From contig NZ_JACDIT010000003.1 in assembly GCF_013839445.1 (NCBI RefSeq), positions 124,001 to 188,000 of the forward strand: a stretch of DNA of 64,000 nucleotides, given 5' to 3'. The notes below the pieces were generated by a model that was not told the origin of the DNA, ran no database searches, and saw nothing but the letters and a program-made list of their open reading frames with translations. How positions within the stretch are numbered: the stretch's first letter is position 1; every line of letters begins with the position of its first letter. A program made the translations under genes and the position numbers. The DNA is from Chthonobacter albigriseus (GTDB lineage: Bacteria > Pseudomonadota > Alphaproteobacteria > Rhizobiales > Pleomorphomonadaceae). Shown in pieces: positions 1 through 9,412 of the stretch.

Positions 1-1204
<1,204 letters not shown>

Positions 1205-1288
1205 CCGGACTGCCTCGGCAACAGGGGGTTTTCGCTGGGAAAGGGGCATAGCCGTTGCAGCGGCCACGTCAAGCAAAACCGCCGTGAA

Positions 1289-1305
1289 AGGCCGTTCTCC
1301 GGCCT
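1289..1305 (-). terminator. Possible weak terminator after the Hpt gene
   Basis: A 6-bp GC-rich inverted repeat (AGGCCG / CGGCCT, 5-nt loop) lies about 30 bp past the Hpt stop codon. Read on the minus strand it is followed by a short TTTC run only, so termination strength is doubtful. Confidence 0.3.
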
Positions 1306-1336
1306 GCCCGTGTCGAAGTAAGGCGGCCGTGGAGGC

Positions 1337-1687
1337 TCAGACGACCGTGCGGATGAAGCCGTTGGCGCGCTCCACCGCCGCCTGGACATCGGCGATCAGC
1401 CCATCCCCCGAGGCCGGATCCTGCCGCGTGGCGGATTCCAGGGCTTCGGCTGCCTTGGCGACTTCCCACGCGCCGATGCCGCGGGCGGAACCGACGATCA
1501 CATGGGCGAGCCCTGCCCGGTCGGCCCCAGGCTCGGCGAGCTTGGCGAGCGTGCGGACCGATTGCTTGAGGAAGAGGTGCAGCACCTCCCGCTCCAGATC
1601 CCGATTCCCCATCGTCTGCTTGGCGAGATGGGCAAGGTCGACCGGTCTGGAATCGGCGGTCGCCTGGGCCCGAACGGAGACGGACAT
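1337..1687 (-). CDS. Hpt (histidine phosphotransfer) domain protein
   Basis: A 116-residue stand-alone four-helix phosphotransfer protein of the kind that shuttles phosphate between response-regulator receiver domains. The phosphoacceptor is His62 in AHVIVGSARGIGAW. In most Hpt domains the motif is HxxKGS, but here the lysine is Val65. The surrounding GSARGIGAWEVA and the flanking amphipathic helices otherwise fit. No histidine kinase or receiver gene is adjacent, so its partners cannot be named. It is transcribed away from the giant polar-growth gene, and the two share a 713-bp intergenic region with TTAA-type boxes. Confidence 0.75.
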   Translation of the reverse strand: MSVSVRAQATADSRPVDLAHLAKQTMGNRDLEREVLHLFLKQSVRTLAKLAEPGADRAGLAHVIVGSARGIGAWEVAKAAEALESATRQDPASGDGLIADVQAAVERANGFIRTVV

Positions 1688-1832
1688 GAATACCTACTCC
1701 TATGAAAATACAGGCTCTTTGAATCGGTCCGAAACGAAGGGCCAGCATGCGGCCACAAGCGTTTCAGTTCGCTGAACGGACCGTCCCGCGGGCCGATCCG
1801 GACACCGCCCGCCGGAGATTCTCCGGATATGG

Positions 1833-1846
1833 TTAACCGCCGTTAA
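1833..1846. promoter_or_regulatory. TTAA-N6-TTAA box (CtrA-like, spacing one short)
   Basis: Two TTAA half sites separated by six bases, 146 bp upstream of the hpt start. The CtrA consensus in alphaproteobacteria is TTAA-N7-TTAA, so this is only a near match. Confidence 0.3.
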
Positions 1847-2131
1847 GGCGCGCTGTTCCACCCGCAGCGGCAGCGCGCTGGAGACCCCGCCTGCAGCGGA
1901 CCGCACGATCCCCGGTCGACTCGCGATCCGGCGTGCAGGGCATTCGCTGAAAATGAAAAACAAATAAAAAGCAGGAACTTGGAGCCTGTCGGACGGTTGC
2001 TCCGAGAGCCGCCGGACGCCTCGTCGCCCCTCGCTCCGGACCCTTTGCGGAGGATAGCAGAGCATCCGACGGGGGTGGATGGCCGGCACCGGCAAAACCC
2101 GTATGCGACCGCGGATCATCGTTGCGGAGGG

Positions 2132-2146
2132 TTAAAGGGATGTTAA
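2132..2146. promoter_or_regulatory. Candidate CtrA binding site (TTAA-N7-TTAA)
   Basis: An exact TTAA-N7-TTAA match, the full consensus for the cell-cycle master regulator CtrA, lies 255 bp upstream of the polar-growth gene. Such a motif is rare by chance in DNA this GC-rich. Cell-cycle control of a growth-pole scaffold would make biological sense, but binding is inferred. Confidence 0.5.
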
Positions 2147-2400
2147 CAAGGACGCTCGGAAACGGCGCCTTTCTTGTTCGAGGGCACCCGTTGTGCCATT
2201 ACATCGAGACGGTGGAAGCTGTCCGAACCTTGTCCCCGGAAGACCTTACGTCCGGGGGATGAAGTTCAGGGCGAGCCCCGCCCATCCGCATCGAGCGCCA
2301 GGGCCATGGCGCGAAGGGCGGATCGATCCGAAGGCACGTTCCGGCTTCGGGAGAAGCGGCCGGTCTGTAGTTGAGTACGGACGCGAGAGGACCAGGGGTC

Positions 2401-5400
2401 ATGGCAAAAAGCACCAAGGTGACGGATCCGGCCGAAGCGGCCCTTTCGGCAGTCGAGGAGGCGCTGAAGATCGATTTCGGCACCACCGAGACCGACAAGG
2501 CTACGATGGACAAGGACCTGTTCGGCGAGATCGTCCAGGAGGCGCTGCAGGAGCAGCCCGCCGGATCGCGCCGCGACGCGTCCGAGACCGCGGCGGAGCC
2601 CGATGCGGTCCGCCCGGCGCTTGGCCGCCCCCGCCCCGCCGCCAACGACGACCGGCGCTCGGTCGCCAACGTGCTCTACCACATCCAGCGCCGGCCCTCT
2701 CCCGCACCGTTCTGGATCGCCCTGCTCGCCTCGCTCGCCTGGATCGCGGGCGGCGTCTGGCTGGCCAACGAGATCCTCGCCCCGGTCGCCGGCACGGCGA
2801 CCACTGCCGACCTGCTGCGCCGTCCCGAGACGCTGCTGATCGGCCTCGCCGTCATCCTCCCCGTTCTCTTCTTCTGGGCGATCTCGGTGATGGTCTGGCG
2901 GGCGCAGGACATGCGTATCGCCGCCCGTTCGCTGGCCGAGGTGGCCGTCCGCCTCGCCGAGCCGGAGACCGTCGCCAAGGAGAACGTCGTCACCGTCGGC
3001 CAGGCGATCCGCCGCGAAGTCGCCGCCATGGGTGACGGCGTGGAGCGCGCCCTCGCCCGCGCCAGCGAGTTGGAGGTTCTGGTCCACAACGAGGTCGCCG
3101 CGCTGGAGCGCTCCTATTCGGAGAACGAGATCCGCGTCCGCAGCCTGATCGAGGAACTGATCACGCAGCGCGAGGCCGTCGTCACCAACGCCGAGCGCGT
3201 CCGCGCCTCCATCGCCGGCGCCCATCAGGGCCTCGCCGAGGAGATCCGCACCGCCGGCGATCTGATCACCACCCGCCTGGAGAACACGGCGCGGGAGCTG
3301 ACCCGCTCGATCAGCGAGAAAGCCGGCGAGCTGACCTCCTCCTTCGACGACGCCGGCCGCACCATGGTCACCGTCGTCACCGAGCGCGGCCAGGAGTTCG
3401 CCAGCCGCCTGGAATACGCCGGGCGCGAGATCTCCACCCGCCTGGAGAACGAGACCGTCGGCTTCACCGAACGCTTCGCCGCCACCGGCAACACCGTTGG
3501 CGACCAGCTGGCCGCCCGCGGGCTGGAGATCATCACCGCCCTCGGCCGCGAGAGCGAGTCGATCAACACCCGCCTTGCCGAGACCGGCTCCGCCGTGACC
3601 GCCACCCTCGTCGCCCGTGCCGACGAGCTGAACACCACGCTGAGCGTGGAAGGCCAGCGCCTCGCCAGCACCGTCGGCGAGCAGGCGGCCGCTCTGGGCT
3701 CCACTCTGGCCGCCCACACCGAGCGGCTGGAAACGACGCTCGCCCACCGGTCCGAGGAACTCGGCGGCATCCTGGCCCACCGCTCCGAGGAGATCGGCGG
3801 CATGCTGGCCGATCGCTCGGCCGAACTCGGCGGAGCCCTCGCCAGCCGCACCGGCGAGCTGGAGCGCATCCTCGCCGACCGCTCCAACGCCATTGTCGTC
3901 GCCCTCGACGACCGCACAAACTTCCTGGAATCCACTCTCGCCGACCGCTCGCGCGTGCTGGAGACCACCCTCGCCCAGCGCTCCGACGCCCTCGAGGCGG
4001 CGCTGGCCGAACGCTCCAACGTGCTGGAAACGACGCTCGTCCAGCAGGCCCGCAACCTGGAGACCACGCTCGACCAGCAGACCCAGGCGCTCGACGCCAC
4101 CCTGCAGCGCACCGTCGTCGACATCGGATCCACCATGGAGGCCCGCGCCGCCGAGGCGAGCGAGACCCTGGCCCGCACCGGCCGCGGCTTCGCCGACGAG
4201 TTCGCTGCCCGCGCCGGCGAGATCAACGATACGGTCACCCGCGCCGGCACCGATGTGGCGGAGGCCATCACCGCCCGCATGGACGAGATCGCCGGCAACC
4301 TGCGTTCGACGGGCGAGTCCGTGATCGTCGACCTCGCGATCCGTGGCGGCGAGATCACCGAACGCCTCGACGAGACCGGCAACCGCATCACCGGCGAGAT
4401 CGCCAACCGCGGCACCGAGCTGGTCAACCGCCTCGCCCGCACTGGCGAGGACATCCGCACGGTCATCACCGTCAACGGCACCGAGTTGGCCGACCGTCTG
4501 TCGGAGACCGGCGGCGAGGTGGCCCGTGTTATCGACGACCGCACCGCACGCATCCGCGGCCTGATCGACCACGCGACCGCCGCCGTGGAGACCACCCTCT
4601 CCGGCACCGGCGAGGACTTCTCCGGCCGCCTGTCAATGATCGGCGCCGAGATCGCCCGCACCATCAACGCCCGCGGCGACCAGATCGCCGAGACGGTCGC
4701 CGTCGCCGGCAACCGGATCACCACCGTGCTCGACGAGCGCGCCGAGGGTCTTTCCGTGGCGCTCGACGGCCGCGTCCAGGCGCTGGACGACATCGTCAAC
4801 GGCCGCGGTTCGCAGCTGGTCGACAGCCTGATCACCCGCACCTCGGACCTGGACCGCACGCTGGACGCGCGCGCCCGCCAGATCACCGAGACGCTGATGG
4901 CCCGCACCCGCGATCTCGCGCAGACCTTCACCGCCGGCCAGAACGAGGCGGTGACCGCCCTCGAGCAGCGCGTCGAGGCCGTCTCCGGCACCCTGGTGCG
5001 CAAGACGGACGAGATCGCCGACCAGCTCGCCGGCCGCCTCGGCGACGTTAACGCCCTGCTCTCTTCCAAGGTCCTGGAGGTCGCCGACACCTTCGACACC
5101 CGCACCGAGACGCTGCAGCAGAGCCTCAACGGCCGCATCGCCGAGATCATCGACGCGCTCCGCACCCAGTCGGAATCCGCCCAGGCCTCGCTCACCCGCA
5201 CCGTCGTCCAGGCGGCCGAGCTCACCGCCCGCCTCGACAACACCAGCAACGGCATGGCGCGCATCCTGGAAGACCGCGCCAACGTCATCCGCGACCTCGT
5301 CGAGGAGGTCACCGCCTCCATGGAGGCCTCCCTGCAGGGCTCCAAGACGCAGTTCGCCGAACGTCTCGCCAGCATCGGCGGCGAGATCACGGCCGCGCTG

Positions 5401-8400
5401 GCCGCCCGCACCGAACGTCTCGCCGAAACGATCACCACCGTCGGCTCGCGCCTCGGCGATCTGCTCGATGACCGCGGCGACGCCCTCAGCGCCAGCTTTG
5501 AAGCCCGCATCCGCAGCCTGGACGAGATCGTCAACGGCCGCGCCGCGGCGCTGGTCGAGACCCTGGTCGACCGCACCGGCTCGCTCGACGGCACGCTCGC
5601 CGACCGCATCCAGTCCTTCGAGACGGCCCTCGCCGCCCGCACCGCCGCCCTCCAGGGCGCCGTGGCCGCCGGCACCGAGAGCATCGAGAACACCCTGTCC
5701 GGCCGCACCGGAGACATCTCCGCGGCGCTGGACGAGCGTCTCGGACGCCTCGTCGACCTGCTGGAAGGCCGCACCGAAGTCTTCGTTTCGGCCATCGACG
5801 AGCGTACCGGAAAGATCACCGCCGCCATCGACGAGCGTACCGGGACGATCACGGCCGCCATCGACGAGCGCACCGGCACCCTGGTGTCCGGCCTCGACGA
5901 ACGCTCCAACGGCCTCGCCGCAGCGCTGGCGAACGAAGTGGAGGCCTTCGACGCCCGCGTCGGCGGCCGCCTGGAGACGGCGACCACCAGCCTGTCGACC
6001 CGCTCCGACGCGCTGACCCAGGCCTTGGACGAACGCGCCCTGCGCATCGACCAGGTGCTCGACACCCGCGCCCGCCAGATCACCGAGACGCTGGCCGCCC
6101 GCACCCGCGACCTCGCGCAGACCTTCAACGCCGGCCAGACCGACATCGTCGACGCCATGCAGGGCCGTCTGGAAACCGTCGCCAAGGCGCTTCAGGCCCG
6201 CACGGACGAGTTTGCCGAGACGCTGGCCGACAAGGTCTCGGAGATCAACATCTCGCTCGGAAGCCGCGTGTTCGAAGTGGCCGAGACGCTGGACAGCCGC
6301 ACCGCGACGCTGCAGCAGGAGCTGACCGAGCGCCTGCAGGCGATCTCCGGCGCTCTCACCAGCGAAGCCGAGGTCGCCCGCGAAAACCTCGCCCGGGCGA
6401 TGATCGAGGCGGCCCACGTGCTGGAGCGCGAAACCGACCGCGCCCGCATCAGCGTCACCGACCAGCTGGAAGCGGTCGCGATCCGCATCGTCGACGAGAG
6501 CACCAAGGCACGCGATATCCTGGCGAGCTCGGTGGACGAGGTCACCGACCGCCTGTCCGGCGAGAGCGCCCGCGTTCGCTCCAACCTGCTCGGCTCCGTG
6601 CAGGAGATCTCCACCCGCCTCACCGGCGAGACGGAGCGCTCCACCGAGGCCCTCAACCTGGCCATCGGCGGCGCTGCGACCCGGCTCGCTTCGCTGGCCG
6701 AGGCAATCGAGGGCCTGCTCGCCGGCCGCCTGGAGACGGTCACCGGCAGCCTGGACGAGCGCACCCGCGCCCTCGCCGACCTCCTGCGCGAGCGCATGAC
6801 CGAGTTCGACGCCCTGTTCGACGGCCAGGGCACCCAGATCGTCGACAGCATGAAGGCCGGCACCGACCGCTTCGCGCTGGTGATCGACGAGCAGGGACGC
6901 GATGCCGCCGCCCGCGTTCGCGCCGCCGGCGAGACCGTGCTTTCCACGCTCGACGCCAGCAGCGCCGAGATCGGCACCCGCATCGACGAGATCAGCCTGG
7001 GCGCCGCCCGGTCCTTCTCCGAGGCGACGCGCCTGATGCTCGACACGCTGGAGCGCCAGGGCCGCGACCTCGTCGCCGCCCTCGACGGCACCAACGAACT
7101 GATCCGCTCCGACATGTCGTCGGTGCTCACCCAGCTGGGCGTCGCCAACGACCACCTGCGCTCGCTGCTCGACAACACCGGCGAAAACCTCGCCCGCATG
7201 GAGCGCTCGCTGTCCGAGCAGACTGCCGACCTGCGCGAGACGATCGATCGCGTGGCCGCTGCCGCCGGCACCTCCAGCCGCGAGATCAACGAGACCGTCT
7301 TCGGCATCCGCGAACTCTCCGACCGGGTGCTGGGCGAGATCGGCCTGATCTCCGGCCGCTTCACCGAGCACGCCAGCGCGCTGCTCGCGGCGGCGGAAAG
7401 CCTGGAGACGCACAGCCGCGGCTTCGAGGGCAGCATCGAGGAACGCAGCGCCGCCATCGAGCGCCTGGTCGGCGAGATCGCCGAGAAGAGCGCCGCGGTG
7501 GACAAGTCGACCGCCGGCTTCGCGAGCCTGATGCAGGGCACGCTGGCCGCCGCCGAGAAGCGCCTGCGCGACGTCGGCATGGCGCTGACCCGCAACGCCG
7601 AGACCGCCACCGCCTCCGTCGCCGACCAGCTCCGCACGCTGGGCAGCGCCGCCGAGACCGAGGGCGAACGCACCCGGGAAGCCGTCCGCGCCATTCGCGA
7701 ACAGCTGATCGGCGAGATCAACAGCTCGATCGGATCGGCCGTCGACCAGTTCGCCGGCGCGACCGACGAGATGCGCAAGGCCGCCCGTGCCGTTGGCCGG
7801 GAACTGGAGCAGATCCGCGCCGACCTCTCCCGCGGCGTGCTCGACCTGCCGCACGAGACGAGCCAGCAGGCCAACGCCATGCGCCGCGTGGTGAGCGAGC
7901 AGATCGCCGCGCTCAACGAGCTGTCGCAGATCGTCGCCCGGCAGGCCGCCAACACGGACGTCGCCCGCCCTGTCCAGCAGCGCGCCGCGGCTTCGGCCCC
8001 CGCTGCCGTGCTCGAAGCGCCCCGCCCGGCGCCGACGGCCCGCGCCCCGGAGCGACAGGCACCGGCCCCTGCCCCCGAGCGCCCGGCGCCGCAGCCGGAG
8101 GCTCTCGCGGCCGGCAACGGCGGTGAACCGCGCCGTCCCGCCGAGCCCCGCCCGGCCGACGCGCCGCGCGAGCGCGGCTGGATCGCCGACCTCCTGCGCC
8201 GCGTGCAGGACGAGGGCGACACTGCCGCGCCGGCGGGCAACCGCCCCGCGGATCCCTCGCGCAACCCCGGACACACCATCGAGAGCCTGAATTCGCTCTC
8301 CGTGGACATCGCCCGGGCGATCGACCACGACGCCTTCGTGGACCTGTGGAACCGCTACCGCCGCGGCGAGACGAATGTCTTCACCCGCCGGCTCTACAAC

Positions 8401-8616
8401 CTGCAGGGCCAGCAGACCTTCGACGAGATCCGTCGCAAGTACCAGCGCGACCAGGAGTTCCGCATCGCGGTGGACCGCTACATCGAGCACTTCCGCGCCC
8501 TCTACGACGACGCGGTGCGCAAGGATCCCGACGGCTCGCTGGCGCAGAACTACCTCAACTCCGACACCGGCAAGGTCTACACCATGCTGGCCCACGCCAG
8601 CGGCAAGCTCGGCTGA
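2401..8616 (+). CDS. gpr: Giant membrane-anchored coiled-coil protein, Growth Pole Ring (GPR/RgsE) family
   Basis: A 2071-residue protein matching the architecture of Agrobacterium GPR and Sinorhizobium RgsE, which form a ring at the growing pole and are needed for polar growth and rod shape in Rhizobiales. Layout: short cytoplasmic N-terminus; two membrane segments near residues 103-122 and 143-166; about 1650 residues of charged helical repeats (often annotated as apolipoprotein or kinesin-like); a Pro/Ala linker near 1860-1925; and a conserved C-terminal domain (about 1930-2071, including NRYRRGETNVFTRRLYN). The frame is open from a TTG at 2371, but the ATG at 2401 is preceded by gagagg and chosen as start. 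Family assignment rests on length, topology and composition rather than an alignment. It is monocistronic and ends in a strong terminator. Confidence 0.82.
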   Translation: MAKSTKVTDPAEAALSAVEEALKIDFGTTETDKATMDKDLFGEIVQEALQEQPAGSRRDASETAAEPDAVRPALGRPRPAANDDRRSVANVLYHIQRRPSPAPFWIALLASLAWIAGGVWLANEILAPVAGTATTADLLRRPETLLIGLAVILPVLFFWAISVMVWRAQDMRIAARSLAEVAVRLAEPETVAKENVVTVGQAIRREVAAMGDGVERALARASELEVLVHNEVAALERSYSENEIRVRSLIEELITQREAVVTNAERVRASIAGAHQGLAEEIRTAGDLITTRLENTARELTRSISEKAGELTSSFDDAGRTMVTVVTERGQEFASRLEYAGREISTRLENETVGFTERFAATGNTVGDQLAARGLEIITALGRESESINTRLAETGSAVTATLVARADELNTTLSVEGQRLASTVGEQAAALGSTLAAHTERLETTLAHRSEELGGILAHRSEEIGGMLADRSAELGGALASRTGELERILADRSNAIVVALDDRTNFLESTLADRSRVLETTLAQRSDALEAALAERSNVLETTLVQQARNLETTLDQQTQALDATLQRTVVDIGSTMEARAAEASETLARTGRGFADEFAARAGEINDTVTRAGTDVAEAITARMDEIAGNLRSTGESVIVDLAIRGGEITERLDETGNRITGEIANRGTELVNRLARTGEDIRTVITVNGTELADRLSETGGEVARVIDDRTARIRGLIDHATAAVETTLSGTGEDFSGRLSMIGAEIARTINARGDQIAETVAVAGNRITTVLDERAEGLSVALDGRVQALDDIVNGRGSQLVDSLITRTSDLDRTLDARARQITETLMARTRDLAQTFTAGQNEAVTALEQRVEAVSGTLVRKTDEIADQLAGRLGDVNALLSSKVLEVADTFDTRTETLQQSLNGRIAEIIDALRTQSESAQASLTRTVVQAAELTARLDNTSNGMARILEDRANVIRDLVEEVTASMEASLQGSKTQFAERLASIGGEITAALAARTERLAETITTVGSRLGDLLDDRGDALSASFEARIRSLDEIVNGRAAALVETLVDRTGSLDGTLADRIQSFETALAARTAALQGAVAAGTESIENTLSGRTGDISAALDERLGRLVDLLEGRTEVFVSAIDERTGKITAAIDERTGTITAAIDERTGTLVSGLDERSNGLAAALANEVEAFDARVGGRLETATTSLSTRSDALTQALDERALRIDQVLDTRARQITETLAARTRDLAQTFNAGQTDIVDAMQGRLETVAKALQARTDEFAETLADKVSEINISLGSRVFEVAETLDSRTATLQQELTERLQAISGALTSEAEVARENLARAMIEAAHVLERETDRARISVTDQLEAVAIRIVDESTKARDILASSVDEVTDRLSGESARVRSNLLGSVQEISTRLTGETERSTEALNLAIGGAATRLASLAEAIEGLLAGRLETVTGSLDERTRALADLLRERMTEFDALFDGQGTQIVDSMKAGTDRFALVIDEQGRDAAARVRAAGETVLSTLDASSAEIGTRIDEISLGAARSFSEATRLMLDTLERQGRDLVAALDGTNELIRSDMSSVLTQLGVANDHLRSLLDNTGENLARMERSLSEQTADLRETIDRVAAAAGTSSREINETVFGIRELSDRVLGEIGLISGRFTEHASALLAAAESLETHSRGFEGSIEERSAAIERLVGEIAEKSAAVDKSTAGFASLMQGTLAAAEKRLRDVGMALTRNAETATASVADQLRTLGSAAETEGERTREAVRAIREQLIGEINSSIGSAVDQFAGATDEMRKAARAVGRELEQIRADLSRGVLDLPHETSQQANAMRRVVSEQIAALNELSQIVARQAANTDVARPVQQRAAASAPAAVLEAPRPAPTARAPERQAPAPAPERPAPQPEALAAGNGGEPRRPAEPRPADAPRERGWIADLLRRVQDEGDTAAPAGNRPADPSRNPGHTIESLNSLSVDIARAIDHDAFVDLWNRYRRGETNVFTRRLYNLQGQQTFDEIRRKYQRDQEFRIAVDRYIEHFRALYDDAVRKDPDGSLAQNYLNSDTGKVYTMLAHASGKLG
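3727..4122 (+). repeat. Twelve consecutive 11-residue (33-nt) repeats in the GPR-like protein
   Basis: Residues 443-574 can be cut into twelve 11-residue units without a gap, with consensus LxxxLAxRSxx; the last unit is degenerate. The period is hendecad, not heptad, implying a nearly straight or slightly right-handed helical rod. A further short run of the same period (AIDERTG units) occurs near 5790-5920. Confidence 0.85.
4552..6429 (+). repeat. Long internal duplication within the GPR-like gene
   Basis: The protein encoded at about 4552-5232 reappears at 5287-6429. The first halves align at a constant offset of 735 nt (for example the DIVNGR/EIVNGR sites at 4789 and 5524). The second halves (ARARQITETL...RTRDLAQTF) align at an offset of 1197 nt, so the second copy carries an extra 462 nt (154 residues), itself made of 11-residue units. 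Confidence 0.75.
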
Positions 8617-8637
8617 GGACGGCGTTGACGAACAAGC

Positions 8638-8667
8638 AAAAAGGGCGCCTCGCGGGGCGCCCTTTTT
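8638..8667. terminator. Strong bidirectional rho-independent terminator
   Basis: A 7-bp stem (GGGCGCC/GGCGCCC, 6-nt loop) is flanked by AAAAA on the left and TTTTT on the right, extending pairing to 12 bp. It sits 22 bp after the GPR-like stop and 107 bp beyond the stop of the convergent lipoprotein gene, so it can end both transcripts. Confidence 0.92.
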
Positions 8668-8773
8668 CGTTGTGGCGTGCCGGGACGGTGGGAGTCCCGA
8701 GGTCGATCAGTCGGAGGTTCTCGGCGATAGAGGGCAGAGCTTCCCCTCCTCGGAAGGGCCGAACCCGTCCCCG

Positions 8774-9412
8774 TCAGATAACCCCGGCGGTCCACTCCAC
8801 GATATCGGTGAAAGCCTCGCCGGCGGCCTGGTCGAGCGCGGCGATGGCGTCGGTCGCGGTGTCGGTGCGGGCAGGAACGCGGGCCTCGAAGAGCTTGGTC
8901 GCACGCACCTTGCCGGTGCGGTCGTCGAGCAGCTTGACGCCGAGCGCGACATGGGCGGAGCGGCCGCCCGCGACGTCGAGCTCGAAGGCGCGGATGTCGA
9001 CGATCACCTGGTAGTCGATCGCCAGACTCTGGCCGGGCGTGCCGACCGCCTTCGCCTTGCCGGAGTTCTCGAAGGCGCGGACAAGCTTGGTCTGCACCAG
9101 CGCCGGCAGGTCGTCGCTCCAGGTGGACTTCGGGTAGTAGGCGATCTGCGCCGGCGTCGGACGGACCACCACGCGGTTGGTCGCCAGCGCCTCGAGCGCC
9201 GACGGCGTCGGCACCAGCAGCTGTGCCGACGTTCGCCCGCCGATGCCGTTGAAGGTTTCCGGCGCGCGGATGTCGAAGATGTCGGCCGGCGATCCCCCGC
9301 CGAGCGAGGCGCAAGCCGACAGGAACGCGGCCGCGGTCAGCGCCGCCGCAGCGCGCAGGAGCCCGGACGGGCGGAGAGAGGCAACTCTGACGGTCACGCG
9401 GGATCTCCTCAT
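8774..9412 (-). CDS. ABC-type transport auxiliary lipoprotein (PqiC-like)
   Basis: A 212-residue lipoprotein: basic N-terminus, hydrophobic stretch and lipobox LSAC with the modified Cys34. The mature part matches the ABC_trans_aux/PqiC family, whose members accompany MCE-domain lipid transporters and are thought to bridge the periplasmic MCE protein to the outer membrane. It is the last gene of the operon mlaE-mlaF-mlaD-lipoprotein; its ATG overlaps the mlaD stop codon by 4 bp, which fixes the start. It presumably ends transcription at the terminator at 8638-8667. Confidence 0.82.
   Translation of the reverse strand: MRRSRVTVRVASLRPSGLLRAAAALTAAAFLSACASLGGGSPADIFDIRAPETFNGIGGRTSAQLLVPTPSALEALATNRVVVRPTPAQIAYYPKSTWSDDLPALVQTKLVRAFENSGKAKAVGTPGQSLAIDYQVIVDIRAFELDVAGGRSAHVALGVKLLDDRTGKVRATKLFEARVPARTDTATDAIAALDQAAGEAFTDIVEWTAGVI

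Larger units (their letters stand above)
1688..2400. other. Long intergenic region between divergent hpt and polar-growth gene
   Basis: No convincing gene here: the open frames lack family resemblance and match shadow composition. It holds an AT-rich tract at about 1951-1975, two TTAA-paired boxes (listed separately), and a purine-rich ribosome-binding segment (gagagg) just before the ATG at 2401. It probably contains the promoters of both flanking genes. Confidence 0.6.

Noticed and set aside
2193-3035. 280-residue plus-strand frame overlapping the GPR-like start
   Set aside because: Arg/Pro/Gly-rich out-of-frame translation of the real gene.
2266-4572. 768-residue open frame on the minus strand
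   Set aside because: Antisense to the start of the GPR-like gene and crossing its promoter; no recognisable motif.
3225-6185. 986-residue open frame on the minus strand
   Set aside because: Another antisense shadow of the GPR-like repeats, Arg/Ser-rich low-complexity sequence.
4633-8595. 1320-residue open frame on the minus strand
   Set aside because: It lies entirely antisense to the GPR-like gene; the GC-rich repetitive codons simply avoid stops on the other strand. Gly/Val/Ala-rich composition with no domain.
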